A stretch of DNA of 46,304 nucleotides from a virus: the IMG/VR virus record IMGVR_UViG_3300005663_000078, positions 1 through 46,304 of that record; one strand, given 5' to 3'. Below are positions 38,846 to 45,472 of the stretch, in pieces. Position 1 is the stretch's first letter; every line of letters starts with the position of its first letter. The notes below the pieces were generated by a model. That model was not told where the DNA came from. It worked only from the letters and a program-made list of their open reading frames with translations, and did not search any database. The translations under genes and the position numbers were made by a program.

Positions 38846-39612
38846 CTCAATTTTACTTTAGGTTTTGGTTGTTTATTATTTTCATCATTAAGCTTAAAAA
38901 ATCCTTTCCATCCTTTCGCCATTGATCTGTCTATAATCTTAACTGCAATTGATTCCTTTTCTCCTGATAGGTTATATAATTCAGTTAATGTAGCTTGTTC
39001 ACTTTGCTTGGATTTGTATTTAAACTCAAATTCATCATTTTTATACTCCCGCCAATCTTTCCATTTACTTTTAAAAGTTTCTGTATTAAAAAATAAATTC
39101 ACACCTTTCTTAATATTATCTTTATTTACATCTTCATCTACATTTATATATAGTTCAAGTTTTTGTTCTAACATATGTTTTAACACTTGTTCATTTTTAA
39201 GGTCAATAGTTAGGTCAATTTTCTCTTTTAAAAACAGTTCTTTCTTCTTGTTAAGCTTAAAGTTTTTCCTTGCATAGCGCATTATATAACTAATTTTCCC
39301 GGCAGAACTTCGCTTCTCAACAAACTTTTGTCGTCGTTGAATTATCTCTTTTGCAAATCCATTTTCATAACGCTGTTCATCATTCAACTCGAATTTTTGT
39401 TTAAGCACTTGTTCAAACACTTGTTCAAACAGTTTATATTCAGAAGGACGTACTGCACAAATGGAGGCTAATTCATCCAAATCGGAAGGGATAGAACCTT
39501 TATCAAATTGATGTAATATTAGATCAAAATACCAACCTTTTTCAGCTCCTTTCATGCCTTTAGTGGCTGAAATCCATTTGTCAATATAGACTAATGCAGC
39601 AGGGTCTTTCAT
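38842..39612 (-). CDS. DUF1376-like replication protein
   Basis: A 256-residue protein. The first 90 residues (MKDPAALVYIDKWISATKGM, GWYFDLILHQFDKGSIPSDL, DELASICAVRPSEYKLF) match the winged-helix-like DUF1376 (YdaU) found N-terminal in phage replication initiators. The remainder is highly charged, and a C-terminal part containing SMAKGWKGFFKLND resembles the DnaD-like tail (GWKGFF). It would help place DnaC and helicase at the origin. Genes downstream in the operon agree. Confidence 0.7.
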   Translation of the reverse strand: MKDPAALVYIDKWISATKGMKGAEKGWYFDLILHQFDKGSIPSDLDELASICAVRPSEYKLFEQVFEQVLKQKFELNDEQRYENGFAKEIIQRRQKFVEKRSSAGKISYIMRYARKNFKLNKKKELFLKEKIDLTIDLKNEQVLKHMLEQKLELYINVDEDVNKDNIKKGVNLFFNTETFKSKWKDWREYKNDEFEFKYKSKQSEQATLTELYNLSGEKESIAVKIIDRSMAKGWKGFFKLNDENNKQPKPKVKLR

Positions 39613-39614
39613 TA

Positions 39615-40124
39615 TTAAAAACCTTCGTATTTTAATTTGTACTCTCCTTCTTTATTAAAACCTATGCCATTAATTGAATAGTCATAAGTATATATTTCAA
39701 AAATTAAAGTATTAGAATTTAGCAGGAAATCAACCAGATATATAATATCATCGTCCATATTAACATCAGAACCAATACAGATAATTTTATATGTAACAGG
39801 ATATTTGAATTCTCTTTTTTCTAAATAATTCCTGATTCCTTTAATATATCTAAGGGCTTGTAAAAAAGTATTTGTACTAACTAAATCCTTTTTTAATTCA
39901 TAAACTGTAATAGTAGCAGGTATTGCATGTTCTTTTTTAATATTCCATCGTGGCCTTTCAAACGTAATTACATCAGCAATCCCATAAGCTCCTATTTTGA
40001 ATTGCCTGAATATTTTATTAGGATAATAAATAGGGAATCCTTTATTTATAAGGTTTTCAATTGATTCCTTATCTTTGATATTGTCCCAGATAATATCTTC
40101 CAAATCTTTTTCTAAGAACTTCAT
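39615..40124 (-). CDS. PD-(D/E)XK nuclease-like protein
   Basis: The start MKFLEKDLEDIIWDNIKDKE at 40124 is preferred, because upstream codons enter structured element A. Core motifs are a first-helix Glu (EKDLEDII), YGIADVITF (Asp of the PD motif) and TVYELKKDLVSTNTFLQALR (E-x-K). This arrangement is common in Bacteroidota phages and mobile elements. It may process recombination or replication intermediates. Leader element A (40149-40238) precedes it. Confidence 0.7.
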   Translation of the reverse strand: MKFLEKDLEDIIWDNIKDKESIENLINKGFPIYYPNKIFRQFKIGAYGIADVITFERPRWNIKKEHAIPATITVYELKKDLVSTNTFLQALRYIKGIRNYLEKREFKYPVTYKIICIGSDVNMDDDIIYLVDFLLNSNTLIFEIYTYDYSINGIGFNKEGEYKLKYEGF

Positions 40125-40148
40125 AATATAAAAGCCTACTAAAAAGGT

Positions 40149-40227
40149 TGTGACAAAACGATGCAAGAAAGTTTTTACCTTCCGTTCGGCTTAATTTTTA
40201 TGTTCAAATGATTTTCGTTTCGTCACA
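40149..40227 (-). ncRNA. Structured leader element A
   Basis: Minus strand: the 5' arm (227-215) and the 3' arm (161-149) form a 13-bp stem with one G-U pair and no mismatch; it is imperfect if read on the plus strand. The stem starts 3 nt after the TATATTTG box. The 53-nt loop contains AAAAACTTT. After the stem comes AACCTTTTTAG and then the ATG at 40124. It has the same plan as element B, but the stem sequence is different. Confidence 0.6.
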
Positions 40228-40230
40228 TTA

Positions 40231-40238
40231 CAAATATA
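40231..40238 (-). promoter_or_regulatory. -7 box of element A
   Basis: CAAATATA (minus TATATTTG), part of the 20-plus bp attacaaatatagtctttta that is repeated identically at element B. The box is followed by TAA and the stem. Confidence 0.65.
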
Positions 40239-40243
40239 GTCTT

Positions 40244-40777
40244 TTATTCTTCCATTGCATATAAAATATTGTAATACCTAGCAATTTTTTCATAGGTTTC
40301 AACAACTACATCTATAGCTTCATTAAAGCGTTTAGTGGCATCATCACATTTATCGTCATAAAATTGATAAATACTATTTTCAGTCATTTCATTTGCAATA
40401 AAGTTATTCTTAATTTTTTTATCTAAATACCATGCTGATTTTTGGCTTATACTCAGAACCCGGCCTAATTGATGGGTGCTTATTCCTTCAGGGGATAAGT
40501 AAAGTGCAACAAATAACTTACGAATGGGTAATTTACTTTCTTGAAATGGTGTACCAATACGAATACTAAATTGCTTTCTGCATTTCTTACATTTCCATCG
40601 CTTGCCACGATTGGTTAAATTCAATTCATAGCAAACATCGTGATTACAATATTGACAAATAGGTTTACCATTCCATCTAAATTGAGCTAAATAATCAACA
40701 CATTTTTCTTCTGTATTTAATTCCGATAATAGATCAAATGTTGATTCAAATTCTTGTCGCAAATGTTCTATAATCAT
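40244..40777 (-). CDS. IS1595-type zinc ribbon/HTH protein without DDE domain
   Basis: The start MIIEHLRQEFESTFDLL at 40777 follows the upstream stop directly. Residues about 25-80 match the N-terminus of IS1595 transposases: a zinc ribbon (CQYCNHDVCY, then KRWKCKKCRKQFSIRIGTPF). Next comes an HTH segment, ISTHQLGRVLSISQKSAWY. The DDE catalytic part is absent, and about 50 residues of unrelated helical sequence follow. It is probably a domesticated DNA-binding protein. The upstream gene is the HTH-phosphoribosyltransferase chimera. Confidence 0.75.
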   Translation of the reverse strand: MIIEHLRQEFESTFDLLSELNTEEKCVDYLAQFRWNGKPICQYCNHDVCYELNLTNRGKRWKCKKCRKQFSIRIGTPFQESKLPIRKLFVALYLSPEGISTHQLGRVLSISQKSAWYLDKKIKNNFIANEMTENSIYQFYDDKCDDATKRFNEAIDVVVETYEKIARYYNILYAMEE

Positions 40778-40779
40778 TA

Positions 40780-41223
40780 TTAACTCATTACAAATACTGC
40801 GTAAATCCATCGCGGAGTAAGTGTTCTGGCAAAAATTACCGCCCCAACACTAGGTTCATCAATTTTTTTTGACATAGTGTACATACTATTTCCTGTTGTA
40901 AATACATCATCACAAATCAATGTTAATGATGAATCTTTATTCACGTATTTATCCAAAGCCAACTTTAAACGATCACCGCCTGTAGGTATTGATACCACTT
41001 TATTGAATGCTTTTGAATATGTTCTCCAATTTTTAACCCCAATTGCTTCCATAACCATCTGTGAAGGAAAGCCAAATTTTTCTTTCCATCCTAATCTATT
41101 ACAATGCTCTATAGCAAAGAAATATATTGCCGTGTGAATTGGCCTTGTTCGTTCTGGATTTTCAAAACAGAAGTCAAACCAATCCCTTGATAATTCATAG
41201 CCGTTTAACTTCTGCTCATTCAC
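40780..41223 (-). CDS. Chimera of a phage N-terminal domain and a phosphoribosyltransferase end
   Basis: A 147-residue protein. Residues 1-74 (LNGYELSRDWFDFCFENPER, AIYFFAIEHCNRLGWKEKFG) match the N-terminus of larger Bacteroidota phage proteins thought to act in replication. Residues 75-147 match the C-terminal half of phage-type phosphoribosyltransferases: VVSIPTGGDRLKLAL, the PRPP loop LICDDVFTTGNSM (102-114) and GAVIFARTLTPRWIYAVF. Neither domain is complete. It looks like a deletion fusion. Enzyme activity is uncertain. Confidence 0.65.
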   Translation of the reverse strand: MNEQKLNGYELSRDWFDFCFENPERTRPIHTAIYFFAIEHCNRLGWKEKFGFPSQMVMEAIGVKNWRTYSKAFNKVVSIPTGGDRLKLALDKYVNKDSSLTLICDDVFTTGNSMYTMSKKIDEPSVGAVIFARTLTPRWIYAVFVMS

Positions 41224-41239
41224 CGTTAAATAGTATAGG

Positions 41240-41653
41240 CTATTCTACTGTATTTGTTATCCTGGTTTTTGCTTCTAGGATAGGCAAGTTTGCTTCTGTT
41301 GGTATGTAAATCTTATCACCATCCATTTTGTCAATATTTCTAACCCATAAATATTGTATATACTTATCAGTTAATTTCCCATCTTCTATCTCAATAGCTA
41401 TCGCCATTCCCTTTGCGCGTTCAACTTCTGCCTGACTATTTAATTTTTGAGATTCTAAATTTGCCTTTGCTTCTTCAATAAGAATCTTTCTATTTTGTTC
41501 TGCTTTTGCCATTTCAGCACGCCCAAAATTTTCAGCACTTTCAATCTTAACCTTTGACCTCCAAACCTGATATTTTGGTAAGCCAAACATAGCACACATA
41601 ATAATAACAATAATCGTAAGCACGATTGTAAAAAACCATCCTAATTCACTCAT
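41240..41653 (-). CDS. Membrane-anchored SPFH/prohibitin-like miniprotein
   Basis: A 137-residue protein. Residues about 5-24 form a membrane helix (WFFTIVLTIIVIIMCAMFG). Then come KYQVWRSKVKIESAENFGRA, an alanine-rich helix (AEQNRKILIEEAKANLE, QAEVERAKGMAIAIEIEDGK) and IQYLWVRNIDKM with KIYIPTEANLPILEA. These match the C-terminal half of stomatin/HflK-type SPFH proteins (coiled coil, then LWxxxxxK...IxxPTxAN). It could disturb host membrane quality control or superinfection. It is preceded by leader element B. Confidence 0.6.
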   Translation of the reverse strand: MSELGWFFTIVLTIIVIIMCAMFGLPKYQVWRSKVKIESAENFGRAEMAKAEQNRKILIEEAKANLESQKLNSQAEVERAKGMAIAIEIEDGKLTDKYIQYLWVRNIDKMDGDKIYIPTEANLPILEAKTRITNTVE

Positions 41654-41694
41654 AATATTTAAATTAAATTAATCAAAAAGCCCTTCCAACATGT

Positions 41695-41776
41695 TGCACA
41701 CTTACCAGGAAGTAAGATGACACGTTTTCGGGGCTATGAAAAAAGTTTTTGTAACATGTCCTGGTCTAAGTGTGCA
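41695..41776 (-). ncRNA. Structured leader element B
   Basis: Minus strand: the 5' arm (776-759) and the 3' arm (710-695) form 10 bp, a 2-nt bulge and 6 bp. The stem starts 3 nt after the TATATTTG box, exactly as in element A. The 48-nt loop contains AAAAACTTT. The 3' side continues AACATGTTGGAAGGGCTTTTTG before the ATG at 41653. The closing stem has no sequence similarity to that of element A. Confidence 0.6.
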
Positions 41777-41779
41777 TTA

Positions 41780-41787
41780 CAAATATA
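41780..41787 (-). promoter_or_regulatory. -7 box of element B
   Basis: CAAATATA (minus TATATTTG). The surrounding attacaaatatagtctttta is identical to that at element A. Confidence 0.65.
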
Positions 41788-41802
41788 GTCTTTTATTCGG
41801 GG

Positions 41803-42117
41803 CTATCTGTTATTTTCATACAATTTAAAACCCTTTTCTGTTAATCCATAGTAGTGACAACCATCATCATCACACCACTCCGAAGGAATATTAATATATT
41901 GTCCTTCTCTCACTATGTCTATTACTGCAACCTCATTATCACCATAGGCATGAATATGGGAATCTCCAAATCCACTAATATTTTTAGCATCATAAGCATA
42001 TAGCGAGCCGTATCTATTGACAAAATTTATTCCTTCTTTTTCACAATCTTTATAAGCCTTTTTTAATCTATTAAAAGCACGTTGCTGGTTTGCTGTTAAA
42101 TCAAATATGTCTTCCAT
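41803..42117 (-). CDS. Hypothetical 104-aa protein
   Basis: The frame starts MEDIFDLTANQQRAFNRLKK. It contains YKDCEKEGINFVNRYGSLYA and IPSEWCDDDGCHYYGLTEKG. The ending resembles a winged-helix strand followed by GLTEKGFKLYENN, as in small phage regulators, but evidence is weak. It lies just upstream of the element B promoter. Not recognised. Confidence 0.55.
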   Translation of the reverse strand: MEDIFDLTANQQRAFNRLKKAYKDCEKEGINFVNRYGSLYAYDAKNISGFGDSHIHAYGDNEVAVIDIVREGQYINIPSEWCDDDGCHYYGLTEKGFKLYENNR

Positions 42118-42120
42118 AAT

Positions 42121-42390
42121 CTAAACTTCAATCGTTTCAAGTAACTCTTCTACCGCCTCTTCGGCTTGTTGCCAATCTTCTAAGGGTGCGAAAAATTTAC
42201 TATTTGCATAAAAACTACGTAAATCTCTGTCACAAGTAGTACAGGTAGTGCTCCCATTCATATTTTTATGTACATAAATAGATATTATGCTACAACATTT
42301 AGTTACACTATAGATTAGATATTCTTTGCCTGCACTAATACCAAGTGTATTTACAGTTTTAATACAAACAACTTTATCTCCAACGTTCAT
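42121..42390 (-). CDS. Hypothetical 89-aa SH3-like protein
   Basis: The frame starts MNVGDKVVCIKTVNTLGISA, with GKEYLIYSVTKCC and Cys residues in STTCTTCDRDL, then an acidic helix at the end. The VGDKVVCI...L...G..Y.V pattern recalls short SH3-like phage proteins of unknown function. It overlaps the next gene by 4 bp. Confidence 0.55.
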   Translation of the reverse strand: MNVGDKVVCIKTVNTLGISAGKEYLIYSVTKCCSIISIYVHKNMNGSTTCTTCDRDLRSFYANSKFFAPLEDWQQAEEAVEELLETIEV

Positions 42391-42581
42391 AATTTCTCTA
42401 CTTTACACTCTTCAAAATTTATAAATAAAAAATCATCAGGATAGTATGTTTGCTTATTGAGTGTTAGCTTACCTGCCACTTTAACCCAATGGGTTGACGG
42501 GCCTATTTTCTTGTCGTAGACAGCATCAAAAGTGCCTTTGGTGGGATGTTCTATTCGTATCTTATCCCCCTTTACGTACAT
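42387..42581 (-). CDS. Hypothetical 64-aa beta-rich protein
   Basis: A small protein starts MYVKGDKIRIEHPTKGTFDA and ends FINFEECKVEKL. Strand-rich composition with KxGxWV-like spacing (KKIGPSTHWVKVAGK) suggests a barrel. It overlaps the DnaA-like gene by 10 bp and the SH3-like gene by 4 bp. Function unknown. Confidence 0.6.
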   Translation of the reverse strand: MYVKGDKIRIEHPTKGTFDAVYDKKIGPSTHWVKVAGKLTLNKQTYYPDDFLFINFEECKVEKL

Positions 42582-43180
42582 CGGTTTAAATATTGATAGC
42601 CCTTAGCTGTTATGTCAAATTTAGGCGGGTCATGTGACGATATAGTACCTATCATTTTAATGAATCCATCACGTTTAAGATTAAATAATCTAGAATGTAT
42701 ATTGGTTTCTTCTTGAAAGTCTAATTTATCCATGATTTCTATTGATCCTTTCGGCCCCTGAGAGGCAACAAGATTAAGAATCTTAAATTTATGCGTCTTA
42801 ATATCCGCAATTGGCTTGCCATAGAATACCTTATCAAATCTCACATTAACTAGCTTACAAACTTTTTTCAGAGAATTCCTTATGTTTATATTCGTAAGAC
42901 ATAAATTATAGAAATTTTCACGACTATGAATTATAGTTGAATGATCCCGACCCCCTACTTTAACTCCAATATATTCCAATGACAATGAAGTAAGACTACA
43001 AGCCATAAATATTAAACAATGCCTTGGTTCTACATATTCACGCCTTCTAACCTTTCCTATAATATGCTCTTTATCCACATCAAAAACCTTAGATATGTTT
43101 TTCATCAGGACATCAAACTTCTCGTTATCGGTGTAAATATTAAACGATCTGGTAAAACCTGGGATTGCAAAGTAATTCAT
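42572..43180 (-). CDS. DnaA domain IV protein with C-terminal winged-helix-like part
   Basis: A 202-residue protein. Residues about 25-95 match the DnaA-box-binding domain IV of DnaA: VFDVDKEHIIGKVRRREYVE, then the signature GGRDHSTIIHS at 76-86. The AAA+ and DnaB-binding parts of DnaA are absent. Residues about 130-200 (FKILNLVASQGPKGSIEIMD, LFNLKRDGFIKMIG) read like a winged helix. It may mark the phage origin or compete with host DnaA. A perfect TTATCCACA DnaA box lies inside the gene at 43071-43079. It overlaps the exonuclease gene by 4 bp. Confidence 0.8.
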   Translation of the reverse strand: MNYFAIPGFTRSFNIYTDNEKFDVLMKNISKVFDVDKEHIIGKVRRREYVEPRHCLIFMACSLTSLSLEYIGVKVGGRDHSTIIHSRENFYNLCLTNINIRNSLKKVCKLVNVRFDKVFYGKPIADIKTHKFKILNLVASQGPKGSIEIMDKLDFQEETNIHSRLFNLKRDGFIKMIGTISSHDPPKFDITAKGYQYLNRCT

Positions 43181-43917
43181 TTAATTTCCTTTATTATCTG
43201 GTGCAGTTTTTCAACCACTTCTTTAATTCTATCCTTGATTGCTTCAATTATTTCTTCGTTCCTTCTAACCCGTATAACAACCATTCTAAGAGATTTTTCA
43301 ACCACTCTTGGATCATAACTTATAAAGTCGCAATACTTCCTATCAGTGGCCATTAAATTGCCTTGTAATTGAAAGATATCTTGTTTAGGAACCTCTTTAG
43401 TGATTAATACTCTTGCATAATTAGCCGGGTTAAAAGGACATTTTATTTCTATTATTCCGTCATCATTAATTAATCCATCTGGACTACCCCCTGCATAGTC
43501 ACCATAGGTAATAAACCCGACTTGGGTAACTTGGTTATCTGTCTTTTTTTCGTAGAAATCTTGTGCTTCTTGTTCATAATCTAAACCCCAATCCGTAGCT
43601 TGAGAGGTTTTAATATGATATGAATTAGTAAGTATTTCAGCAACTTTTTCATAGATGTAAGTCATGCAACCATCACCAAAACGGGCTGCATTTTCAATAG
43701 CCACACAGTCCGAAATTTCAGCGTTGTATGCTTTCTGAGTTATCTCTTTTTTGTCCAGTTGCTTTTTAAGGCGCGCCCTTCGGGTTTTTGTGCCAGGTGC
43801 TCTCATAGACATCATATCAACATATCTTGATGAAGTAAGTCGCCCCTTTCGTTCTTCAAACCAATTATCGGTCTGCTGGTCTTTCGCTTTTGCTATCTCA
43901 AGATCAAGAAAGTCCAT
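43177..43917 (-). CDS. YqaJ/lambda-type viral exonuclease
   Basis: The start at 43917 (MDFLDLEIAKAKDQQTDNWF) is preferred over 43980, because upstream codons overlap the ERF gene. Family motifs are NWFEERKGRLTSSR, GLDYEQEAQDFYEKKT, and the PD-(D/E)XK site GGSPDGLI followed by GIIEIKCPFN. The enzyme digests one strand of double-stranded DNA ends and works with a single-strand annealing protein, here the neighbouring ERF protein. This pair mediates recombination and perhaps replication of concatemers. Confidence 0.87.
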   Translation of the reverse strand: MDFLDLEIAKAKDQQTDNWFEERKGRLTSSRYVDMMSMRAPGTKTRRARLKKQLDKKEITQKAYNAEISDCVAIENAARFGDGCMTYIYEKVAEILTNSYHIKTSQATDWGLDYEQEAQDFYEKKTDNQVTQVGFITYGDYAGGSPDGLINDDGIIEIKCPFNPANYARVLITKEVPKQDIFQLQGNLMATDRKYCDFISYDPRVVEKSLRMVVIRVRRNEEIIEAIKDRIKEVVEKLHQIIKEIK

Positions 43918-44437
43918 ATTGCATTGATAAGTTGACAAGTTGTGATTTTTGTGAAGGCGTAAGTGCAAAATGCGCTTCACATTGAATCATTATATTTTGT
44001 TCACCTGCTTTTATTCGTTCACAAGCCTTCTTAAAGGCATCGTCCGTTAATTTGGATTTCTTCTCTTCCATAGGCTGTACGTCTTTATCTTCTTCAGTGA
44101 TAAGGCCAAGTAAAGCAGATAATGTGTAACGCTTTGCATAGGTAATATTAGCACCTATAGCTTTTGCATCTCCTGCGTTTGGAATTAATAATTCACATTC
44201 CATTGATTGACCTGATTCAACATGGTAGATATGACATTTTACCGCCCCATCTTTCTCAGTTGAATGAAAGAACATAAGATTCTTTCTATCAAGTACTGGT
44301 TTAATAGTTTTAACTATATTAGCCAGGGATGCGTATTTAAATTTTGTTTTTCCAAATGAAACTTCGCTATCCAAATTTATAGATTTACATTCCTTTTGGA
44401 AATCAAATAATGCCTTTAATATTTCGTTATTATCCAT
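43904..44437 (-). CDS. ERF-family single-strand annealing protein
   Basis: A 177-residue protein matches the ERF recombinase family (PF04404). It contains FKYASLANIVKTIKPVLDRK (ERF hallmark), AIGANITYAKRYTLSALLGL and ITEEDKDVQPM. It binds single-stranded DNA and anneals complementary strands, acting with the exonuclease downstream. The C-terminal part after about 120 is shorter and more variable than in P22 Erf. It overlaps the exonuclease gene by 14 bp. Confidence 0.88.
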   Translation of the reverse strand: MDNNEILKALFDFQKECKSINLDSEVSFGKTKFKYASLANIVKTIKPVLDRKNLMFFHSTEKDGAVKCHIYHVESGQSMECELLIPNAGDAKAIGANITYAKRYTLSALLGLITEEDKDVQPMEEKKSKLTDDAFKKACERIKAGEQNIMIQCEAHFALTPSQKSQLVNLSMQYGLS

Positions 44438-44657
44438 GTTGGTTTAGTTTTTTACCTATTGAGTGTAATGTCTGTAGTTGATCACCAACCAATCCATTTT
44501 TGGTTAATGATTTTATACTTTTAACAACCGTTTCAATTCCGTGATGGAAGGCCTCTAATTGTTCTTGATCTCTTAAATAGCCACCATTATAATCATGGCA
44601 TCCTTTAGCTATATTGAGACAAGTTTGGAAGTCTTCGTATTTAGATAGCTGTGTCAT
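44430..44657 (-). CDS. Hypothetical 75-aa helical protein ahead of ERF
   Basis: The start MTQLSKYEDFQTCLNIAKGC at 44657 gives a 4-bp overlap with the upstream gene, whereas the longer start would overlap by 40. It is helical, with FHHGIETVVKSIKSLTKNG. It is translated together with the ERF protein (8-bp overlap). Role unknown. Confidence 0.6.
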   Translation of the reverse strand: MTQLSKYEDFQTCLNIAKGCHDYNGGYLRDQEQLEAFHHGIETVVKSIKSLTKNGLVGDQLQTLHSIGKKLNQHG

Positions 44658-45013
44658 GATATTGCTTTTTGAGTCTTGCCTTTTGTTTTCCAAACAGCAT
44701 AAGATTCTGAAAATCCAGAGTCAAAATAAACTACAATAATAGGTTCTGCCCACATTGAAGTTCCATAACAATCATATTCGTAATATTTTTGATCCTCATA
44801 TATTACCATAGAGTTGATTCCCCAATCACCATCCAGTCCCATTTCTACACGGTTAATTTCACGATCATTTTTTATCAGTGCTTTAATAATCTCTTTAGCT
44901 TTATTAAAATCGGCTTCCATAAAAAACCCAACATCACCTTGTGGGCCTAAAAATCCTGACGCAAAACTTATACTGCCGGGGACATAATTGTGATCTTTTA
45001 TTATTAATTCCAT
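44654..45013 (-). CDS. Hypothetical 119-aa protein, operon head
   Basis: The frame starts MELIIKDHNYVPGSISFASG and contains FNKAKEIIKALIKNDREINR and YYEYDCYGTSMWAEPIIVVY. It is mixed alpha/beta and soluble. It lies directly after palindromic element 6, so it probably opens the recombination and replication operon. Not recognised. Confidence 0.6.
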   Translation of the reverse strand: MELIIKDHNYVPGSISFASGFLGPQGDVGFFMEADFNKAKEIIKALIKNDREINRVEMGLDGDWGINSMVIYEDQKYYEYDCYGTSMWAEPIIVVYFDSGFSESYAVWKTKGKTQKAIS

Positions 45014-45034
45014 AATCTTTTCTTTAAACGAATG

Positions 45035-45051
45035 TACAAATATCTTTTGTA
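45035..45051 (-). promoter_or_regulatory. Palindromic promoter/operator element 6
   Basis: TACAAA-TATCT-TTTGTA, about 22 bp upstream of the recombination operon start (45013). Confidence 0.6.
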
Positions 45052-45061
45052 TTAGGCAAAT

Positions 45062-45183
45062 TTAGAACTGAATTCTTATACCACAATTGATACATATACC
45101 CCCTGTGTCATAAGAATGCAATGTGCAGAGCTGTTGTTCACCAAATACATTATAGTCCAAATCCTGCAATGCCTTCTTTTCAT
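45062..45183 (-). pseudogene. Start-less remnant with C-terminal Cys/His pattern
   Basis: An open frame without ATG (DDEKKALQDLDYNVFG, then LCTLHSYDTGGICINCGIRI) starts right after a TAG and ends at 45062. The C-x2-H...C-x2-C end is typical of small zinc proteins. A TTG start after the first residues is possible. It appears to be the 3' part of a gene whose 5' part was lost when the HicB-like fragment was formed. Confidence 0.45.
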
Positions 45184-45319
45184 CGTCCTAGTTCTTTAAG
45201 TTGTTTAATGTAATCATCAACCATATCCACAAAGGCTGACCTTGCCCGATCAATACTGTCCCCTTCAAATGTAACAAGGTCTTTTACGTCGTTGAATACC
45301 CTTTATAAGTCCCTTTCAT
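45180..45319 (-). pseudogene. HicB-like antitoxin remnant
   Basis: The ATG at 45319 opens MKGTYKGYSTT, as in HicB antitoxins (MxYKGYxG), but a stop follows. In the next frame FNDVKDLVTFEGDSIDRARS and AFVDMVDDYIKQLKEL match the middle of HicB (DxxTFxGxSxxExxxAFxxxVDDYL). About 20 residues between the two are missing. No HicA toxin or DNA-binding tail was found. It overlaps the end of the 55-aa gene. Confidence 0.55.
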
Positions 45320-45470
45320 TTTGATTCTTTTTTGTTTGACGGTCATACATAATAATACTTCCTGCTTTTGGCTTGTCCGTTGTATCTTCTTTACCCTTCG
45401 CCTGTTTCTTCTTTGAGTCAGGAGAATAGATTTTATTGAATTCCTGGAATAGTTCTGTGAGTTGATTCAT
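45303..45470 (-). CDS. Hypothetical 55-aa protein, intact copy
   Basis: A small Lys-rich protein starts MNQLTELFQEFNKIYSPDSK and ends in KKNQNERDL. Bases 45396-45458 are identical to 46011-46073, where the same start is fused to a different tail. It begins 2 bp after the stop of repeat protein copy 1. Function unknown. Confidence 0.6.
   Translation of the reverse strand: MNQLTELFQEFNKIYSPDSKKKQAKGKEDTTDKPKAGSIIMYDRQTKKNQNERDL
45396..45458. repeat. 63-bp direct repeat, left copy
   Basis: Identical to 46011-46073 and offset by 615 bp. It covers most of the 5' half of the 55-aa gene. The right edge of homology (cttcgcc) coincides with the sequence at the end of the 59-aa gene near position 410. 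Confidence 0.9.
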
Positions 45471-45472
45471 AA

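Noticed and set aside
43071-43079. A replication origin defined by DnaA boxes
   Set aside because: Matches to TTATNCACA (4786, 11751, 30906, 37601, 43071) are scattered and close to the number expected by chance, so no origin is called.
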